Assembly: GCA_937951695.1 (NCBI GenBank)
Contig: CALFBL010000374.1
Coordinates: forward strand, 1 to 19,163
Reading direction: 5' to 3'
From: an uncultured Granulosicoccaceae bacterium
GTDB taxonomy: Bacteria; Pseudomonadota; Gammaproteobacteria; Granulosicoccales; Granulosicoccaceae
DNA length: 19,163 nt
Shown here: one piece after another, positions 1-6,893 of the stretch
How the letters are laid out: the number at the start of each line of letters is the position of its first letter
Numbering within the stretch: position 1 is the stretch's first letter
Program-made: the position numbers and the translations under genes
Notes under the pieces: model-generated
Databases searched by the model: none
The model's input: only the letters and a program-made list of their open reading frames with translations
Told to the model about the DNA's origin: nothing

Positions 1-174
1 AGCCGCATCACTGAGATCCATTTCAGTCGACTCACTGCGCTCGATTCGCTGCACGCTGACCTCAGCTGCGGTGATGTTGAGCATCACTGCGACATCGGCT
101 CTGGCTGGTAAAGCAAGCAGAGAAAGCGCCATAATCGCGAGTGAAAAAAACGTGTTCAGGTTGATCCGTCTCAT
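1..174 (-). CDS. exported protein of unknown function, N-terminal part (3' end outside window)
   Basis: The minus-strand frame opens with ATG at 174-172 and stays open to the window edge, giving 58 residues. The start overlaps the TGA of the upstream M64 lipoprotein gene as ATGA, so the two are probably translationally coupled; I see no good ribosome binding site of its own. Residues 1-26 look like a Sec signal peptide: basic start (MRRINLN), a hydrophobic core rich in Leu and Ala (about 9-22), and a likely cleavage after PARA, before DVAVML. The visible mature part (about 32 residues) is polar and I do not recognise a family. Its position directly behind a surface metallopeptidase suggests an envelope or periplasmic role connected with it, but that is inference from context only. 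Confidence 0.7.
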   Translation of the reverse strand, partial: MRRINLNTFFSLAIMALSLLALPARADVAVMLNITAAEVSVQRIERSESTEMDLSDAA

Positions 175-2264
175 AGAACACTTATATCCCAGCGCCAAAG
201 AAATTGCCCGGCATGCGGGCCAGATTGACGAATGGCTCCGGTGATATCGTTCACGCTGAGTGTGAGTGTGTGTTCGCCACGGTCGAGCAATAATTCCAAT
301 TCGGTATTGTTCGTACTCTCGGTCAATAGCTGACCGTCCAGGGCCCAAGACACGCGTTGTATATCAGGTCCGAATACAGGTTCAACGCGAAACACCACCG
401 TGTCGCCTGTGTTGATCGACAGTGTGTTGGTTCGAGGAAAAAACGTCGCTACAGGGTTGGTTTCTTGGTACACACTCAGTGCCCATGCCTCACCGTTCAC
501 CGGTCCGAAAGGTTTGTTGAAGGTTCTCATTCGGCTGTCGAACGTTGGGCGATTAAACGCTTGCGCATCGTAAAAAGCGCCCTTAAAGATTCCGACTCCA
601 CTAGCACCGGGTTCGCTCGGAATGGTGTTGTTCAAATCGATCCAACGACTCCACGGAACCTGCATCGGATCCTGCAAACTGGAGACGTTGGGGTAAGCCC
701 CTTCATCAAACTCTTTAAACCCAAGCGAAGGGAAAGTGTTGTCCACGTATTCATCGGCTAATCCCGCTAGGCTGTGCCCCATTTCATGCAGAGCAATTTC
801 AGGTGCGCTAGAGGACGCGATGGACACGCTACCGCCGCTGCCGCCATAGCGGGCATCGTTAACCAACAAGACCAGTTGATCCAAATCGGGATACTCATCG
901 AGCGCCACGTTGAACATTGTATTATTATTGCCGCAGATCAGACGCGGTAAGGCCAAACAGAAATAACCGGTATCGAATACAGTATCACGGATATCGACAG
1001 AGACATCATCATCAATTCCTGAGTCCACCGATGCGGTTTCTATCATGTGGATGTTCCACGCTGACAAATGCAAATCGACTGCAGGATCCTCAGTCATCGT
1101 CGCCACCAGATTCTCAACGTCGATGCGGAACTGGGGCAATTGATCTTCACGATATCCGTCGCCCAACACAACCAGATGCAGGCCCGACCCCACTCGCTTG
1201 CCTTGCAGTGTTCGCCCAGCTCCAGTCTCGGTTAGAGGGAACAAGGTAAGGGGCACAATTTCCCGGGTAAGATTGCCCCGCTCGTCCGTGGCCCCCAGCA
1301 CGAGATTGATCTGCGTCACTTCCAGTACATCACTGGCGCTTACACGTACCGACCCACCAGACACCTCGGTGGTGACGAAATCATTGGGTTCGACCACTAA
1401 GCGAACCGAATCACCGTCCAAATCGTCTGGAAAGACGTTCACCTGAATCTCCTCGCGTCCATCCAGGTATCTCGGGAACTGGCTGGTGTTCAGGGTAGGC
1501 GCATCGTTTAGATCCAGCACTTCAATCGCGACCCCGGTTAACGCATCCTCCAACCCACCCTCATCGCGGACAATAAAATCGATGTTCTCGTCCAGCCCCA
1601 CATCCTGCTGAGTAGGGGTTCCCGATAATTCCCCAGTTTGAGCATCCAGCGACAACCAAGCCGGAAGATTACTGGACGAAAATTTTAAACGATCCCGATC
1701 GACGTTCCGCACACGCAGCTGTGTATTGAACAAGACGCCTTGTTCGGCCACTCGATCGATATCGCCAACGATCACCGGGGCATCGTTAACCGGGGAGACG
1801 ATCAGCTCTATTGTGTGCTCACGGGAGTTATGGGTAACACGAAGTGAATCGTTGCCAAAAAAATCCAGGTTTGGTGTGTATTCGAGAACGCCATCGATCA
1901 ACACGGCAGCACCTGATCGCGGGAATGAACTGATCTCCAGCAAGGCACTGTCATCTGCAGCGGCTAGTATCAGGCTCAGCGTTGTGTCTTCTGGGGTGAT
2001 GACCGATATGATCGACTCGTCTGCACCCACCGAATTCGAATTAATAAGGTCAGAGACGTCGTCGAAGCTACCGCCGCCGTTAACGGCCACATCTGCGGTG
2101 ATCAACCGACCGGCATCCACCTGCTCTCTACCGCCGGAATCCCCGCCGCCGCAGCCAATGACAAGGAGCAATACAGAGATACCAAAATAACGCCGAGAGC
2201 GGTTGCCCGGCGATGACTGTCGGCTTTTGGTCAGAACTCCATCGGTGTTGTACTTCAGTAGCAT
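171..2264 (-). CDS. cadherin-like repeat lipoprotein with M64 (IgA-peptidase family) metallopeptidase domain
   Basis: 697 residues. The start is supported by AAGGA 6 nt upstream of the ATG. A long n-region leads to a hydrophobic stretch and lipobox VIGC with Cys38; Gly at +2 fits an outer-membrane lipoprotein. Order of domains: a Gly/Asp-rich linker (39-85); a cadherin-like repeat (about 88-158, with EDT and YTP..FFG signatures); a putative-Ig/cadherin repeat (about 160-250, starting VNDAP, with LSLDAQTGELSGTP); a third repeat (about 252-342, starting LNDAP); the M64 peptidase domain (about 350-600) with LGDGYRED near 367 and zinc motif HEMGHSLAGLADEY at 493-506; and a C-terminal Ig-like region (about 605-690). 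The zinc ligands are expected to be His493 and His497 with Glu494 as general base and Asp504 as a likely third ligand. It is inferred to be a surface-anchored protease acting on extracellular proteins; the substrate is unknown. The family name includes IgA proteases, but nothing here implies an animal host. Confidence 0.88.
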   Translation of the reverse strand: MLLKYNTDGVLTKSRQSSPGNRSRRYFGISVLLLVIGCGGGDSGGREQVDAGRLITADVAVNGGGSFDDVSDLINSNSVGADESIISVITPEDTTLSLILAAADDSALLEISSFPRSGAAVLIDGVLEYTPNLDFFGNDSLRVTHNSREHTIELIVSPVNDAPVIVGDIDRVAEQGVLFNTQLRVRNVDRDRLKFSSSNLPAWLSLDAQTGELSGTPTQQDVGLDENIDFIVRDEGGLEDALTGVAIEVLDLNDAPTLNTSQFPRYLDGREEIQVNVFPDDLDGDSVRLVVEPNDFVTTEVSGGSVRVSASDVLEVTQINLVLGATDERGNLTREIVPLTLFPLTETGAGRTLQGKRVGSGLHLVVLGDGYREDQLPQFRIDVENLVATMTEDPAVDLHLSAWNIHMIETASVDSGIDDDVSVDIRDTVFDTGYFCLALPRLICGNNNTMFNVALDEYPDLDQLVLLVNDARYGGSGGSVSIASSSAPEIALHEMGHSLAGLADEYVDNTFPSLGFKEFDEGAYPNVSSLQDPMQVPWSRWIDLNNTIPSEPGASGVGIFKGAFYDAQAFNRPTFDSRMRTFNKPFGPVNGEAWALSVYQETNPVATFFPRTNTLSINTGDTVVFRVEPVFGPDIQRVSWALDGQLLTESTNNTELELLLDRGEHTLTLSVNDITGAIRQSGPHAGQFLWRWDISVL

Positions 2265-2297
2265 TGACTATCCTTAGACTACTGCTTCGGATAAAAC

Positions 2298-2326
2298 AAA
2301 AAAAACCACAGAACAACTAAAGTTCT
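2298..2326 (-). terminator. weak candidate intrinsic terminator after the transaminase gene
   Basis: Read on the minus strand, an AGAAC/GTTCT stem (2322-2326 with 2310-2314) with a 7-nt loop overlaps the transaminase stop codon, and after four bases comes a run of eight T (2305-2298). The stem is only 5 bp with two G-C pairs, so termination would be partial at best. If it works, it would set the M64 locus apart from the lut operon; the 52-nt gap between the two genes holds no other clear signal. Confidence 0.25.
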
Positions 2327-3174
2327 TCGCGTTCCAGTGCGGTTTCTAAATAAACATCTCTTAGCTGAATAGCGACACGCCCAACCTTGCCTGAACCGAT
2401 TTCGACCCCGTCGATGCCCACAACGGGTGTGACAAACGCTGAGGCACTGGTAAAGAACGCTTCGCTAGCCGTTTTGACCTGATCTACCGTGAATGGTTCC
2501 TCTACAACTTTGTATCCCGCTTCACGGGCGAATCTTAACACTGCGTCCCTTGTGATACCACTTAGGATCTCTTGCCCCAAGTGCCGCGTTTGGATAACTT
2601 TATCGTGCCGCACGATGTACGCGTTGTTCGAGGTGCCTTCGGTAATAAAACCGTCTTCGACCATCCACGCGTCGTTCGCACCCGCGTCTAGTGCTTGTTG
2701 CTTGGCCATGCTGGGCGCTAATAGACCTACAGTTTTTATATCCCGACGTTTCCAACGAATATCGGGCAGGCTGATAACTCGAATGCCGTTCTTGGCCGCG
2801 GGGTTATCCATCAAATTCTTTTGCTGTGTAAACATGACAAAGGAGGATGAAGGATTTGCAGGAAACGAAAAATCACGATCTGCCACGCCTCGACTTACTT
2901 GTAAGTAGAGTAAACCTTCATTGATGCTATTTAATTCAAGCAACCGACGTTGGGTACTCACTATTTCCTCATCGGAGCACGGAGCCGCCATTGACAACTC
3001 ACCCAGAGAACGGTGAAGACGTGCCAAGTGTGCGCGATTATCGATCAACTTACCGTTCAGGACAGAACAGACTTCGTATACCGCATCAGCGAATAAAAAC
3101 CCGCGATCCAGCACTGAAATTTTTGCGTCCTGCTCGTCGACAAACGATCCATTGACATAGAAAATACGGCTCAT
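2317..3174 (-). CDS. dat: D-amino acid (D-alanine) transaminase, PLP fold-type IV
   Basis: 285 residues, the usual length for class IV aminotransferases. Such enzymes interconvert D-alanine + 2-oxoglutarate and pyruvate + D-glutamate in the cytoplasm. Signatures seen: YVNGSFVDEQDAKISVLDRGF at the N terminus with the substrate-side motif AVYEV (31-35); YLQVSRGVADRDFSFP (90-105); the PLP lysine Lys147 in DIKTVGLL; and Glu179 in the cofactor-binding TEGTSNNAYIV segment. This pattern is closer to D-amino acid transaminases than to BCAT (IlvE) or aminodeoxychorismate lyase, though class IV substrate range is hard to call by motif. The start has a strong GGAG 6 nt upstream, which overlaps the end of the HAD gene; the gap is 3 nt. 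It is the last gene of the coupled lutABC-HAD unit, next to genes that produce pyruvate from lactate. Confidence 0.85.
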   Translation of the reverse strand: MSRIFYVNGSFVDEQDAKISVLDRGFLFADAVYEVCSVLNGKLIDNRAHLARLHRSLGELSMAAPCSDEEIVSTQRRLLELNSINEGLLYLQVSRGVADRDFSFPANPSSSFVMFTQQKNLMDNPAAKNGIRVISLPDIRWKRRDIKTVGLLAPSMAKQQALDAGANDAWMVEDGFITEGTSNNAYIVRHDKVIQTRHLGQEILSGITRDAVLRFAREAGYKVVEEPFTVDQVKTASEAFFTSASAFVTPVVGIDGVEIGSGKVGRVAIQLRDVYLETALEREEL

Positions 3175-3177
3175 GTG

Positions 3178-3912
3178 TTACTCCGAAGTAAAAAAATTCA
3201 GCAGGGCTTGCAGCGAATCCACTTCCACGTCCGCCCTGGCGGGCGCCTCAGGCGCTGTATCCGGCCAGGCCACACCCACTTGATTAAACCAGACTGTGCG
3301 AGCCCCTACCCGCTGCGCCCCGGCCACATCAGTCTCGATATTATCGCCTATATGCGCCAATTCAGTCGGTGAAATGCTAAACGCTTCCAGGCAAGCATTG
3401 AACATTTGCGCATTCGGCTTGGGCGCATTGTCCACGCTCGCCCGCTGAAAATATTGGAAATAATCGGCAAGCCCAATCAACGACAAATCCGCATTACCAT
3501 TGGTAATAACCGCCAGTTCATAGCGTTTACCGAGCTCCGCCAACACCTGGTGCGTACCTTTATACAAAACGACATCACTGCGCGCGTGATAGAACACCTC
3601 GAATGCTGCGCCACTCAAGTCAGCCGAATAACCCGCATCCAGCAGCGAATATTCAATGATTTTTCGCCTCAACAGGGTCATGTCGCAGGCGATTTCCGGA
3701 TGCAGTGCGACCACTTCGGCGCGTCGGCGCAACAGCGAATCCGGAGAACGCTGTTGCATCACTTTAGGCGCGTTTTTATTGAACCACGCCGTCAGACGGG
3801 CTTCGGCTTTTTCGATAACGGGAGCACAATCCCACAAGGTATCATCAAGATCGAACGACAGCACTTTGATGTCCGAGACCCACTCGGCATTCGGTTTTCC
3901 CAAACCGCTCAT
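3178..3912 (-). CDS. HAD-superfamily (IA) hydrolase, YigB-like phosphatase
   Basis: 244 residues. HAD motif I is DLDDTLWD at 21-28 (nucleophile Asp21, acid/base Asp23); motif II is ITNGN at 136-140 (Thr137); the motif III lysine is probably Lys165 in NAPKPNAQMF; motif IV is HIGDNIETDVAGA with Asp190 and Asp195. The helical cap lies between residues 30 and 115, typical of subfamily IA. The N terminus and the HIGD..TDVAGA motif resemble E. coli YigB, a phosphatase for the riboflavin intermediate 5-amino-6-(5-phosphoribitylamino)uracil, but HAD enzymes are promiscuous and the true substrate cannot be read from sequence. The start overlaps the lutC stop codon as ATGA and the ribosome binding site is weak (AGG, 3 nt before ATG), so translation is likely coupled to lutC. 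The gene sits in a lactate/D-amino acid operon rather than near rib or xerC genes. Confidence 0.85.
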   Translation of the reverse strand: MSGLGKPNAEWVSDIKVLSFDLDDTLWDCAPVIEKAEARLTAWFNKNAPKVMQQRSPDSLLRRRAEVVALHPEIACDMTLLRRKIIEYSLLDAGYSADLSGAAFEVFYHARSDVVLYKGTHQVLAELGKRYELAVITNGNADLSLIGLADYFQYFQRASVDNAPKPNAQMFNACLEAFSISPTELAHIGDNIETDVAGAQRVGARTVWFNQVGVAWPDTAPEAPARADVEVDSLQALLNFFTSE

Positions 3913-4568
3913 GTGCCTGATACCAACACAACGTGTAGACGACGAGGACCGTGCGCGCCAATTTCGATGGTTTGTTCGATGTCACCCGTGCGCGAGGGGC
4001 CAGTGACAAAATTGACTGCGCGATGATCTCCTGCAGTTTGTCGCAAGGCAGTCCAAACATCATCAACGTGGCAAACCACCTGAGATTCATTGACCACTAC
4101 GATGTGATTGTCGGGCAAAAAATTCAGCGTCGCAGGCGTGTCGGCTGAACTGGCAAACACCACACTACCGGTTTCCGCCACCGCCGCCAGACAGGGTGTG
4201 ACACTGGTGGCTTCAACCCCACTGGCTGCTCCGAGCCGATAATGCTCAGGCCATTCGATCGATGCTAAGGCCGGAGCCACGGTGACATCACCGTCAAGTC
4301 CCTCGGTACTGATGTAGCCCTCGACAGCGGCCAACACATCCGCGGGAGTTTGCACTCGCGTGACCGTCATTTGCACCGATTCCATGAGACGAATCAGGCG
4401 CTCTGTAGGGTCTTCGGAAAACGCAGGTAAGGTCGATACCGGCTTGGTGGCGAGCCGCTCAGTGACCACAGCCGGCGCATCATCGATCGAGCTTGGAGCG
4501 ACTCGAGAAGAATCTTCTGCAACCAACACTGTTTGCAAACGCCCCAAAATTGCCTCACGTGCGCTCAT
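3909..4568 (-). CDS. lutC: LutC/YkgG family LUD-domain protein of L-lactate oxidation
   Basis: 219 residues, a single LUD domain. LutC works with LutA and LutB as a cytoplasmic iron-sulfur system that oxidises L-lactate to pyruvate. Evidence: an N-terminal helix (MSAREAILGRLQTVL) as usual in the family; central motif VTPCLAAVAETGSVVF (about 123-138), the conserved AETGS segment; and C-terminal FVTGPSRTGDIEQTIEIG followed by HGPRRLHVVLV, the hallmark of LUD proteins. The protein has no cysteine cluster, as expected for LutC. The start overlaps the lutB stop as ATGA, with a GGGGA 9 nt upstream inside lutB. The stop overlaps the HAD gene in the same way. The next-door LutA and LutB make the assignment firm. 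Confidence 0.93.
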   Translation of the reverse strand: MSAREAILGRLQTVLVAEDSSRVAPSSIDDAPAVVTERLATKPVSTLPAFSEDPTERLIRLMESVQMTVTRVQTPADVLAAVEGYISTEGLDGDVTVAPALASIEWPEHYRLGAASGVEATSVTPCLAAVAETGSVVFASSADTPATLNFLPDNHIVVVNESQVVCHVDDVWTALRQTAGDHRAVNFVTGPSRTGDIEQTIEIGAHGPRRLHVVLVSGT

Positions 4569-6004
4569 GTGGATTTTTCCCCGATTTGTCTGGCCCTATA
4601 TTCACTGATGAAGGTGCGATTGTTCCCAGAATTCGGTAGGTTTCGGCTTTGGGTCCAGGCTGACGCCAGCGGTAACCACGACAGATAACCACGCTTTCGG
4701 CCCAGCCTAGAGAGCGTCTTAACACCTGCATCGCTCATCCAGCGATACAGCTTTGGCCGCCGAGCCACTTGCGACCACAACGACAAAGCAATTCGCGAAC
4801 GCATGGTTTGCAGGTTTTTCTCAAAAGTGGTGCGTCGATGTTTACGCAGCAACGAAGGCAGCGGAATGCTCATCGGGCAGACAGACGCACAACGACCGTT
4901 TAAGGTACACGCGTGCGGCAACTCACGCGTTTTTTCCAGTCCCACCATCGCAGGGCTAATGACCGAACCCATTGGCCCTGGATAAACCCATCCGTAAGCG
5001 TGGCCACCGATGGCGCCATACACCGGGCAATGATTAATGCAGGCACCGCAGCGAAAGCATCGCAGCATCTCGCGCAATTCACTTGCGAAGAGTTCGGTGC
5101 GCTTATTGTCTACCAGCACCACATGAAATTCTTCCGGCCCATCCATGTCGTGCGCGCGTTTCGGCCCACCCATCAAACTGGTGTAGTTAGAAAAGTGCTG
5201 ACCGGTTGCGCTGCGAGCCAGCAGTCGTAATAGCAAACTGGCATCCTCTTGCGTCGGCACGATCTTTTCTATCCCCACGATCACGATGTGCACACGCGGT
5301 AAATTTGAGCTTAAGTCGCCATTGCCTTCGTTAGTGACGAGCACGTGTTGCCCGGTGTCGGCAATCAGAAAATTAGCTCCTGTAATACCGACATCAGCGC
5401 AGCGAAATTTTTCTCGCAACACGGTTCTGGCCTCTGTCACCAGATCCACTCGATCGGTGATTTTTTCGGTCAGCCCATATTGTTGATGGTGTTTATGAAA
5501 CAACTCGGAGACTTGCTCTTTGGTCTTATGTACCGCAGGGGCGATGATGTGGCTTGGTGGTTCGTCGGCCAACTGGATGATGTATTCACCCAAATCGGTT
5601 TCGATCGGCGCTATGCCCACCTCCTCCAAACGACGATTCAACTCCGCCTCTTCGCCCACCATCGATTTGCCTTTCGCTACCGTCTTCGCGTTGGCTTGCT
5701 GGCATATGTCGACGATGATTTCACCAGCTTCTGCCGATGTCTCAGCCCAATGGACATGCCCACCGTGGGATTGCACGGAATGCTCGTAGCGAAGCAGATA
5801 GTGGTCAAGGTTTTCCAGTACGTGATTTTTCATATCCCGCGCTTCGTCGCGGATTTTTTGCCATTCTGGTACCAGCTCAATGGCAAGCTGGCGTTTTTTT
5901 ATAAACCCGACTTTCAGATTTCCAAGAGCATCCTGTAAGGGTTCATCTTTCAGAGCTTGCGAGGCGTTGCGCTTGAAGGTGTCAGATTTGATAGTCGCGT
6001 TCAT
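4565..6004 (-). CDS. lutB: LutB/YkgF family iron-sulfur protein of L-lactate oxidation
   Basis: 479 residues, normal length. The N-terminal two thirds (about 60-305) form a LUD domain with ITGANFLIADTGQHVLVTNEGN as core. Then come ferredoxin-type clusters: the first is a complete CxxCxxCxxxCP motif at Cys316, 319, 322, 326. The second, around 366-377, reads CTLNGRCASVCP, that is Cys366, Cys372 and Cys376 with Asn369 in the middle position. The C-terminal region (about 395-470), with the RRPKLYRW and NNRTFISEYRARQ segments, matches the LutB C-terminal domain. LutB is thought to carry electrons from LutA/LutC during lactate oxidation. The start overlaps the lutA stop (ATGA) and has GGAG 8 nt upstream. 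No lactate permease or GntR-type LutR regulator gene lies in the window. Confidence 0.93.
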   Translation of the reverse strand: MNATIKSDTFKRNASQALKDEPLQDALGNLKVGFIKKRQLAIELVPEWQKIRDEARDMKNHVLENLDHYLLRYEHSVQSHGGHVHWAETSAEAGEIIVDICQQANAKTVAKGKSMVGEEAELNRRLEEVGIAPIETDLGEYIIQLADEPPSHIIAPAVHKTKEQVSELFHKHHQQYGLTEKITDRVDLVTEARTVLREKFRCADVGITGANFLIADTGQHVLVTNEGNGDLSSNLPRVHIVIVGIEKIVPTQEDASLLLRLLARSATGQHFSNYTSLMGGPKRAHDMDGPEEFHVVLVDNKRTELFASELREMLRCFRCGACINHCPVYGAIGGHAYGWVYPGPMGSVISPAMVGLEKTRELPHACTLNGRCASVCPMSIPLPSLLRKHRRTTFEKNLQTMRSRIALSLWSQVARRPKLYRWMSDAGVKTLSRLGRKRGYLSWLPLASAWTQSRNLPNSGNNRTFISEYRARQIGEKST

Positions 6005-6774
6005 GGGTTGCTCTCCGCCGCCTCACCAATCGCTGGCCCGTCTGTCATATCAGCCAACACTTCAGCGGTGTGATAGAAGCGCAGCGGCAAACCCAGTCTC
6101 GATGCCCGCCCAGCTAAATTCATCAAGCATCCCAGATCCCCCCCAAGCAACATTTGGGCACCGGTTTGAGTTGCCAGGGACAATTTATCATCCACCATGC
6201 GCTCCGAGATCTCGGGGTATTTGACGCAAAAGGTGCCGCCAAATCCGCAGCACGTTTCTGTGTCTTCCATTTCACTTAACTCCGCCGCAGTGGTTGATTG
6301 CAGCAGTTGTCTGGGTTGCTCTTTTATACCGAGTTCACGCAATCCCGAGCAGCTATCGTGGTAAGTCACGGTTTTATCGAAAGTCACTTTGACCAATGGT
6401 ACACGCCTAACGTCTGCGAGAAAGCTCATCAACTCATGAGTACGGGACGCCAGCTCCAACGCTTTTTCGTGCCAGCCAGCATCGGCTGCAAATATATCCG
6501 GGTAATGCTTCACCAACATGCCTGCGCAGGAACCCGAAGGCACCACGACATAATCGTATCCCTCGAACGCATTGATGGTCTGTTTGGCGAGAATCCGGCT
6601 GGATTCATCATCACCGCTGTTCCACGCGGGTTGACCACAACAGGTTTGCATGTCAGGCACCACCACATCACACCCGGCTTGCTCCAGTAAACGCAGCGCT
6701 GCGAATCCCACCGCTGGACGTTGAGTGTCTACCAAGCAGGTCACGAAAAGCCCAACGGTTGGTCGTGATTCCAT
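6001..6774 (-). CDS. lutA: LutA/YkgE family cysteine-rich protein of L-lactate oxidation
   Basis: 257 residues from the ATG at 6774. Two cysteine-rich (CCG) domains are visible: the first with FVTCLVDTQRP (Cys13), QTCCGQPAWNSG (Cys45-Cys46) and PSGSCAGMLVKHYP (Cys83); the second with TYHDSCSGLRELGI (Cys near 140), then TCCGFGGTFCVKYPEIS. Such domains resemble subunits of heterodisulfide reductase and GlpC and bind iron-sulfur or disulfide centres; LutA is needed for L-lactate oxidation to pyruvate. Start choice: the frame is also open to a GTG at 6819, which would add 15 residues, but family members begin only a few residues before the V-L-F-V-T-C strand, so the ATG is preferred; neither start has a strong ribosome binding site. 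It is the first gene of the lut unit and is divergent from the helicase gene, with about 120 bp between them for promoters. Confidence 0.9.
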   Translation of the reverse strand: MESRPTVGLFVTCLVDTQRPAVGFAALRLLEQAGCDVVVPDMQTCCGQPAWNSGDDESSRILAKQTINAFEGYDYVVVPSGSCAGMLVKHYPDIFAADAGWHEKALELASRTHELMSFLADVRRVPLVKVTFDKTVTYHDSCSGLRELGIKEQPRQLLQSTTAAELSEMEDTETCCGFGGTFCVKYPEISERMVDDKLSLATQTGAQMLLGGDLGCLMNLAGRASRLGLPLRFYHTAEVLADMTDGPAIGEAAESNP

Positions 6775-6893
6775 GATACTCGACAGTTTTGACAGAGGAC
6801 GCGACACTATACCGCTCACGCGTCTTCGCCGCCCGATTATGATCTCAGCATAGGGCCAATATTGGTGCGCAAATTTCGCTGTAGACTCCTCCC
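6775..6893. promoter_or_regulatory. divergent intergenic region lutA / DEXH helicase, with a 10-bp palindrome
   Basis: This 119-bp region must carry the promoters for both directions unless transcription enters from elsewhere. It holds a perfect 10-bp palindrome CCAATATTGG at 6856-6865, a TATGAT (6838-6843, plus) and a CATAAT (6839-6844, read on the minus strand) that could serve as -10 boxes, and a TTGACA at 6789-6794 on the plus strand. None of these pairs up with a partner hexamer at 16-18 bp, so no promoter can be assigned firmly. The palindrome is a possible operator for either unit. Confidence 0.35.

Noticed and set aside
3406..4026. Long plus-strand open frame (206 codons) opposite lutC and the HAD gene
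   Set aside because: It lies antisense to two well-supported coupled genes and its translation resembles no protein family.
6789..6813. TTGACA with TATACC as a sigma-70 promoter for the helicase
   Set aside because: The spacing is 13 bp, too short for a standard promoter.
6775..6819. Longer lutA from a GTG at 6819 (15 extra residues)
   Set aside because: Family members start a few residues before the first strand (VGLFVTC), as the ATG at 6774 does, and the GTG has only a weak GAAG upstream. It cannot be fully excluded.
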